Shown: piece after piece, positions 57,815 to 64,000 of the stretch
Layout of the letters: the number at the start of each line of letters is the position of its first letter
How positions within the stretch are numbered: position 1 is the stretch's first letter
From: Alopecurus myosuroides
Lineage: Eukaryota > Streptophyta > Magnoliopsida > Poales > Poaceae
DNA: 64,000 bases
Assembly (NCBI GenBank): GCA_028641055.1
Contig: CM054063.1
Location: forward strand, 46,315,920 to 46,379,919
Direction of reading: 5' to 3'
Notes under the pieces: generated by a model
What the model saw: the letters and a program-made list of their open reading frames with translations, nothing else
The model's database searches: none
What the model was told of the DNA's origin: nothing
Program-made: the position numbers and the translations under genes

Positions 57815-58240
57815 ATGAACTAGCAATGGATGTACGGTGACCGATGTTCTCCCGATTTCATTAATGGCATGCATTATTTCCTAGGCGTGGTTGAATCAAC
57901 CAAGCAGAATTGTTTTATGTGTTGTCCATGTGGTGCTATAAGAATATGAGGAATTACTCTTGCTAAAAAAATGTTTCAGAGCCACCTGCTTCGGTCTAGT
58001 TTCAAGTACGTCTATTATTGTTGGATGAAGCATAGAAGGGGGTTATAATGGAAAACAATGAAGAAGAAGAGGATGATGACAACTATCCCGGGTTCCCTAA
58101 ATACGGTGATACTACTGCAATGGAGGAAGAAGCTGAAGAAGAGGCACCAGATGAGTCTGATGATGATCCTGGTCAGGCCATTGTTGATGCACATAAAGAC
58201 TGCGAAACTGAAAAGGAGAGCTTGAATTTAGAGCGCATGC
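57815..58240 (+). pseudogene. N-terminal fragment of a TNP2-type CACTA transposase
   Basis: The reading frame from ATG 57815 gives MN, a premature stop at 57821-57823, then QWMYGDRCSPDFINGMHYFL and a Cys-rich MCCPCGAIR zinc-binding block, as in TNP2 N-termini. After a frame change it continues as the acidic segment NNEEEEDDDNYPGFPKYGD (58050-58110), then EKESLNLERMLD, where the family would carry on. At 58241 an LTR interrupts it, so the catalytic transposase domain is absent. An early stop, a frameshift and truncation all argue that it is dead. Confidence 0.75.
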
Positions 58241-59490
58241 TTGATCCATCTCAAACGTATCTATAATTTTTGATTGTCCATACTTGTTTTCTACCAATTA
58301 CACCATGTTTTCCCCTATGGCTTTATGATTTATTTGTACTAACCTATTAATAGTTGCAAAAGTGCACAAGTTCTTGTTTTACACTTTGATGTGTAGTAGT
58401 TACTTGGAAATTGGAAAAAAACACAAAAGGAGCCTTGTTGGAGAAGGACTCTGACTTTCATGAAATCTGTCCACCAACAGTTTTTAGATATTGTCAGTTT
58501 GACCCCCCGGAGATGACGTCAAATGGAAATATCTAACACATGAAAAGTGTGGGGAATTTGCTGCCAATTATTCTAGACTTAAAATCGTCCAAAGCGGAGT
58601 TCGGACGTGATCTCTAAACCCGTTTTACTGGAGGCAAATGTTTGATTACGAGATTACATGAATCGATGACGTGATTGAGTCCAACTCTTACCATATTTGA
58701 TGGATTCGGCCATGCCACAACTTTGGTCCCTCATGGAGGCTATGAGGAGTCCCTAGGAAGGTTTTGGAGGTGCCCAAGAGCCATTGGATTATGGGGCCAT
58801 CCGTGGGAGGGCCAGAGAGCATTGTCCCACCATATATAAGGAGAGGAAAACCATAATTTTGGAGGAGCCACCAAAAGCGACGAATTTTTTCTCTCCCTTG
58901 ACAGCCACGAAGAGGGGAGAGGCTCCTCCATTGTAGTACCAACACCAAGGAAGACAGGGGCCAAGGGGACACTGCCCGCCGTCGGGGCTGTGGCCTCCAT
59001 CGCCTACATCTCATCGGGGCTGCACCTCTCCATCAACAACCATCTCTTCCTTAAAATGATAATGTGTGAGTAGTCCTCCGGGGGAAGAGGGCTTGTGCTA
59101 GTAGCTATGTGGTTATCTCTCTCTCTCTCATGAAGTGATCTTGATTATGATCGTGTGCTATGTTATCATTGTTGAATCTATGATGTTTCCCATTGATTCC
59201 GTATTGGATACGATGTGCTCAATTGGTTTTATCTAGTACAATTCTCTGGAGTCACCTTTGTCCTGCGGTGCCATGGTGAAAGTTTAGGTGTCGTGTGTGA
59301 CTCTACGGACCATGGATTAGATGGATACTTATGAGTATCTTATTCTTACTTTGTTGGATTGAATTAGAATCATGAGGTTTTGTTATGCTTGTGTTTAGTA
59401 AAATCTCTATAGTGCCAAGGTGATAGTGTGGGTACCGTGGATTGATTAGAAAGATAATATGCAAAAGATATGTTGTGATGTTTATTAGTA
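58241..59490 (+). mobile_element. LTR (solo or truncated) inserted in the CACTA transposase
   Basis: It starts TGATCCATCTCAAACGTATC, a mutated form of TGATACGTCTCAAACG. A CATATATAAGGAGAGG promoter lies at 58831 and a CT-microsatellite near 59117. The right end is not defined; the chaperonin-derived sequence starts within ~80 bases after 59490. Confidence 0.65.
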
Positions 59491-59568
59491 CTATCTTTGG
59501 ATGATCAAAGTGACAGGGCTAGGGTGTTTATTGATGGGAATGTGAACTTTAATGTTTGCTTGTGTAGC

Positions 59569-59790
59569 AGAGTGCTTTTAACTGATCGACGGGTGAACAA
59601 AATCCAAGAGATACTTCGTTTGATCGAGAAGACCACACAATTGAGTGTCCCTTTGTTGATTATTGCTGAGGATGTTTCACATGATGTGTATTCGACTCTG
59701 GTTCTTAACAAACTCAATTGTTTCCTGGTCTAGGAGATGAAAAGAAGGCTATTCCGTAAGATATTGATTTCTATAGTTTTATCATAAGTC
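59569..59790 (+). pseudogene. CPN60B-like fragment: Fragment of a plastid chaperonin-60 beta-like gene
   Basis: After a TTTGCTTGTGTAG acceptor-like site the frame reads [36 protein letters not shown] and then STLVLNKL, a close match to the apical-domain stretch of plant chaperonin-60 beta ('LLIIAEDI...ATLVVNKL'). The match continues in another frame as [11 protein letters not shown], a stop, then DIDF, where the family has a 'PG.G..+KA.L.DIA' block. A frameshift plus stop make it a pseudogene. Only about 70 of ~600 residues are present, so it looks like a captured gene piece, flanked by LTR sequence on the left. Confidence 0.75.
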
Positions 59791-60667
59791 ATATAATTTC
59801 CTAAATAAGTTTTATATACTAGGTTAAGCTATGGCTGAAAATGCGATTATATGTTTCCTCATCGTATGTAGAAATATATTATTTTATGACATCAACCCTA
59901 TTATCTTATTGTTGAAGATAAAAGTTTACAGTAACATGAGGGTGAAGTTGTTGATTTATATGTGTTTTAAGATTATTTTTTTCGATACATTGTCTACCTA
60001 TATTGTCTTGTTTGATTTGAAGGTCTTTTTTTTTCTTATCGCCGGTGGTAGCTCTACAGTTTGACTATATGGTTTTATTTGTTTTTTCAAGTTTTGGAAT
60101 AGTCCGAATCTGAAAGTCAACTTGGAGAAGTGTGAGCTTAGAGGATTGATAATGTTGGGCCTTCACTAACTACCATTGGCAAGATCTTATTCTAACCATT
60201 TTCATATACTCACTTCTCGCTATCCCATGGAAATAAAAGATTTGTCACAAGTACCGGTAATTGTTTATGGATGTTCGTATGAGGTTTCATCAAAGATACT
60301 TACTATTGAGGTTCTGGTTGTTTTGATCTTATCATCTATCTTGAAATTAGTAAGAACGATCTTGGAATGACAAGATTCACATGGTCTGGCAAAGCACGTT
60401 GTTCTTCTACGGGTCTTGCCTTTTTTGCTTTTAATTCTACAGATTTATCATGCAATGCAAGGTCAACATTTTCTTAAAGTATACAAAACTTAAATAATAG
60501 CTCCTACCAGTATGATAGACATGATATATGATGTAAATATTAGATGTTTAGCAATGAACTGGAATACTATTTAAGAAACAAGCTTCTTGTACCTGTATTA
60601 GCTCCATTCCAACCTCTAGGGTTGTAGAATCAACTATTAAATATTTATTCTATTCAACAGAGATGTT
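59791..60667. other. Unassigned AT-rich sequence
   Basis: No supported gene. A short run near 60360-60410 (NDLGMTRFTWSGKAR) faintly recalls another chaperonin-60 block, which would extend the captured fragment, but it is too weak to call. Confidence 0.35.
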
Positions 60668-61113
60668 ATTCATTAGTGAGGATACTAGGCTATTTAAGTT
60701 GTGTTGTACTAGCTCACAAAGTTAACCAGGTTGCTCTTTTTCTCCTTTTGCATATATTTCCAACTTGTGTTGTTATGGGATTGTTAGATCCTAAGGATGC
60801 TCTTATGGGATGAAACGGAAGAGAATTTGTTACATTTCAAGAATTGGTCTCATTTGTTCCAAATTTGTCTCTATTTTTATTTTTTATTATTCATTAGTGA
60901 GGATACTAGGCTATTTAAGTTGTGTTGTACTAGATCACAAAGTTAACCAGGTTGCTCTTTTTCTCCTTTTGCATATATTTCCAACTTGTGTTGTTATGGG
61001 ATTGTTAGATCCTAAGGATGCTCTTATGGGATGAAACGGAAGAGAATTTGTTACATTTCAAGAATTGGTCTCATTTGTTCCACATTTGTCTCTATTTTTA
61101 TTTTTTATTATTC
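60668..61113. repeat. 221-bp tandem duplication
   Basis: CATTAGTGAGGATACTAGG occurs at 60671 and 60892. The copies are nearly identical (single differences such as CTAGCTCAC/CTAGATCAC and CCAAATTTG/CCACATTTG). Overlapping frames of 74 and 80 codons in the copies arise from the duplication. Confidence 0.92.
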
Positions 61114-61293
61114 AAAGTTGTAGAGTATTGTAGGGAACTAGATATTGTTTGTTTACGCTGGCGTAACATTTCTAATATATATCGACTCAAGAACAGAGAA
61201 GTGATCCTACTGGTTTTTGTAGGTGGAGAGAAGCCGGGAATATTGGCAACTGTGTTATAACATCGTATCGATATTTTTTTTTCATACGCATGT
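61114..61293. other. No gene seen
   Basis: Short spacer between the tandem duplication and the LTR-like sequence. Confidence 0.4.
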
Positions 61294-64000
61294 GTAACAC
61301 CTGGGGTGTTACCCTAAGCTAGAAAGTGTTTGTTTTCTTCTTGCTTTGCATCACATGCATCATAAGCATTGCATCATGTTTTCAAAACAACTGAACAACT
61401 CAAACCAAATTAAACTTTCAAACATTGTTCAAAATTTCCAATTTAAAAAGTGCAAACTAAAACCACTCAATTGTTTTTCAATAGTTTGAAGTTGAATTTA
61501 TTTAATTTGCCTGTTAATGAAATTCCCTTTTGTTAACACCCAAATGATAATTTCAAATTCATTTCAACATCAATCATATTGGGCATGATCAAATTGTGGG
61601 TTTAACAAAAAAAAGATCAAATTCTTGCAAACAACTAAAATTCAATTAATGTTTTCATAATTGTTGAGTTAATGGAATAAAATTTGTTTAAACACCAAAT
61701 CCTTATGAACCCTATTTGAAAGTCAAATAGCAAACAAAAATTAATTTAACACTTCAAATTTTGGACTTGATGTTCACAATTGCTTAGAATTGCTGTTTGC
61801 CACTTAATAAAATTTGTTTATAAAATTTAAAACCCCAAACCCCAACCTATTCTTTCTCTCTTCCCTTTTCTTTTCTTACAAGCAAAAAAAAAGGAGAAGG
61901 AAAAATAAATAAAAGAGGGGGTGAGCTGAGAGAGACAGCCCTTTTCCTCTCAGCCCATCACCAGCCAAGCCCATTTTCTCTCCTGGCCCGGTACCCCTTC
62001 GAGGGATCTTTCTTCCTCCTCGCTGTCGTCATCAACAGTACGATCACCCCATCCACCGCTGATCTCCTCCTCCCCCTCCCGATTGCTGCCGTACCAAGCT
62101 CCACTCTCCATAAAACTAGCCTTCCCCCTCTGCCCTAGCCTAACCCTAGACCCCCTAGCCCTACTCCTTCCCCTTCATAGCGCCGCCTCTTTCTCTCCCT
62201 TCCTCTGCTTTTTTCTCTCTGAAACCGAAGAGGAGCTGCAGCCACCGGGGGTTGCCTCGCCGCCCGCCGTCACCCCGGTCACCTCGAGGCTGCACCGTGG
62301 CCCGGAATGGAACCGCGGTGACTGCCTCAGCAGCCTCGCCTCCTCGCCGGTTGCTGGGAGCCACCGTGGATGCCGCGCCGTCGCCGGAAACACCCCCTCG
62401 CCGCTGCACGTCGACAGCCTTCCTCGACACCAACCGAGGTGAGCGCCTCCCTCTTTTCCTCTCCCCCTCCCGCTCCGATCTGCCACCTCCACACACATTG
62501 CACGCACGACGCACACACTGCTGCAAGCACACGCGCTCGGCGGCGCCGCCCGTCCGTGGCTTGCCGTCGTTCTGTCGCCGTATCGCGACTGTCGTCTGCA
62601 CCTTGCGTTTTCAGATTCGTCAGGCTAAATCGCGCAGAGGCATCTCAAAACCCCACCCTAACCTTACCTGTTAACACACCACAGCTCAGCGCAGTGGCAA
62701 AGGGCCTCCGCGCGCTCTCCCTCGACCGCGGGTTCGAGTCCCGCCCAGGGCAATTTGCCCAACCTTTTTTGGGTTTTCTTCCGCGCGCAGCCTAGGCCCA
62801 CAGGTCAGCGACCGTGCCTGCCACCTCATCCGCACCCGCCTCGTTGGCACCCCGCGTGGCACCGGGCCCGCACTGCAGAGGCCCAGCCTAGGGTGCCCTG
62901 GGTGAAAAACACCCCAGGGGCCCATCTGCATTCCTTTTCTTTCTTTTTAGGTCCCTGTAATTCACAAATCAGTCCCTGAACTTCAAACACACATAGAAAT
63001 TGCAAATAAACTCCAAATTAAAAATATAAAATATGTTTTTCAGTCAAAATTCAATGTACTTTCTGTTTATCAACTTTGTTTTTCAATTTGGGCAATTAAA
63101 ATTAAGGTTATTTAATAATCCTTAAGCGTGACAAATTAAATGGCATAATTAATAACTTTCAAATGGTTGCTCCAAATTAAATACTCAAAACATGAATTTC
63201 ATCCAAAATCACATGCCACACTTGAATATCAACTTTGTTTGCTGTTTTGAATATTTTAAATTGCTGAAAACAACTGTTTCTTATTTAATGCATTTAAATT
63301 TGCTAAATTCATAACTTGCTCAAATTAAATTATTTTTGAACTTATAAAATATGTTTTCAAACCAGAAAAAGTATAACCTTTTCAATTATGAATTTGAATT
63401 TATGTTTTGAACAAATAAAATTCAAATAATATTCAAACTTGAATTAAATTCAATTAAAACTTGTTTAATCTTGTTTAGTTCATAATTAAATCATTGTAAT
63501 TCCTTTTTCAATAATTGAAACATGTAATCCATCTAAAATTTTGTGTTCTAATCAAATATGAACCTTGCTATCTATTTTGAACAATTTAAATTGGTGAAAA
63601 CAACACATGCTTGTGTAACACCTTTAAGAAACCAAAATTCCATAACTTAATAAATAAAATTCCAAACTTGGTAAACCTTATTTCCAATTGATTCTATTGT
63701 TGTTATTTTGCTGTTTTCCTCATCCATGCATCATACTAAACCACTTTCACCTCTTGGTTAGTTGTAAAACAATTGTTTCAACCATAATTCATGGGCTTTC
63801 CATATGCAATCCAAATTGCATATGGGTCCATTTAAACCTGTTTATCATGTCCACTAGTTTATTCTGATGCATCCTTAAACTTGTCATGCATCCATATCTT
63901 GATCATGCTAGATCTTTTGCCGTAGTAGTAATTGTTGCATCCGGTGTTTGTTCGAGGTTCATTGCTTCTTCCCGGATAGGACGCTGAGATGCTGTGAGCA
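61294..64000 (+). mobile_element. LTR-like sequence running off the right edge
   Basis: It starts TGTAACACCTGGGGTGTTACC, followed by a long AATTCAAA-rich segment, a GC-rich block (61950-62930) and another AT-rich segment. The opening and layout match the antisense LTR-like sequence at 35585-37262. Long overlapping Pro/Arg/Ser-rich frames in the GC-rich block (up to 146 codons on both strands) have no domain and are treated as shadows. Confidence 0.5.
62683..62750 (+). other. tRNA-like A-box/B-box pair
   Basis: CAGCGCAGTGGC (A-box-like) and GGGTTCGAGTCCCGCC (strong B-box) are spaced as in a tRNA gene, but arms do not form a cloverleaf. It is probably a tRNA-derived piece within the LTR. Confidence 0.45.

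Larger units (their letters stand above)
56172..58240 (+). mobile_element. Caspar-like CACTA element, truncated
   Basis: It begins at 56192 with the TIR CACTAGTAGAAAAAGGGTC, preceded by a second partial copy CACTAGTAGGAAAAAGCCT at 56172. Subterminal repeats of the TTAGTCCCGGTTT / AACCGGGACTAAA type follow to about 56480. Internally there is a small coiled-coil plus membrane-helix ORF (57393-57614) and the start of a TNP2-type transposase (57815-58240). It stops where an LTR begins at 58241. Confidence 0.8.

Noticed and set aside
62683..62750. Possible tRNA gene in the right-hand LTR-like sequence
   Set aside because: The B-box is strong but no cloverleaf forms and the acceptor ends do not pair.
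62083..62795. Overlapping Pro/Ser/Arg-rich frames (119-146 codons) in the GC-rich block
   Set aside because: Open on both strands at once, no domain, located inside LTR-like sequence.

Overview
The window looks like nuclear DNA of a Triticeae-type grass (wheat, Aegilops or barley relative). I infer this from plant intron-exon genes with GT-AG borders, TATA-like boxes and AATAAA signals, buried in nested grass transposons: Gypsy LTRs beginning TGATACGTC, a tRNA-Asp type primer site TGGCGCCGTTGCCGGGGA, a Caspar-like CACTA element, a BARE/Angela-like solo LTR and a short hAT element. There are no prokaryotic features, and most listed open frames are chance frames. No species name or database match is claimed.

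The first 20 kb is a compact gene island. It holds a diverged tandem repeat (400-1830), a small acidic protein ending in a SUMO-interacting-like motif (2013-2591, +), a four-helix membrane protein (4660-5155, -), a divergent RPA32 single-strand DNA-binding subunit (5669-7373, +, eight exons, two GC-AG introns), a three-copy 316-bp tandem repeat (8885-9838), a block of four phase-0 exons (10973-12124, +), an unrecognised nine-exon coiled-coil protein (12669-15225, +), a GRF zinc-finger protein with a C-terminal membrane helix (15560-16025, -) and a FAR1/FHY3-like protein with a MULE transposase core (16566-19527, -). All of these splice into open frames in my hand models. A MULE-derived transposase beside an RPA subunit and a GRF zinc finger (both usually single-strand DNA binders) and a SUMO-motif protein is the most intriguing arrangement here. 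It may be one large composite element or a rapidly evolving gene cluster, but I could not find terminal inverted repeats.

From 20 to 30 kb the sequence is repeats: a ~674-bp tandem repeat split by a solo LTR (21760-23087), a 5S-rRNA-like fragment (24539-24600), CACTA-like hairpins, a cluster of GGAGACTCCGG motifs and an LTR-like stretch. The next clear gene is a proline-rich GDSL lipase (30909-32650, -). After it come a Gypsy 3' region with two minisatellites and an LTR (33.6-35.6 kb), an antisense LTR, a degenerate CACTA/Ulp1-type ORF (41.5-42.6 kb), a LINE-like ORF remnant (43.0-43.8 kb), and a small membrane-protein gene (44826-45254, -) cut near its 3' end by a hAT element with a perfect 8-bp target duplication.

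From 48.7 kb onward it is almost all transposons: a non-autonomous Gypsy element (48719-56155) carrying a solo LTR in reverse, a Caspar-like CACTA fragment (56172-58240) truncated by another LTR (58241 to ~59490), a chaperonin-60 gene fragment (59569-59790), a 221-bp tandem duplication, and an LTR-like sequence that runs off the right edge.
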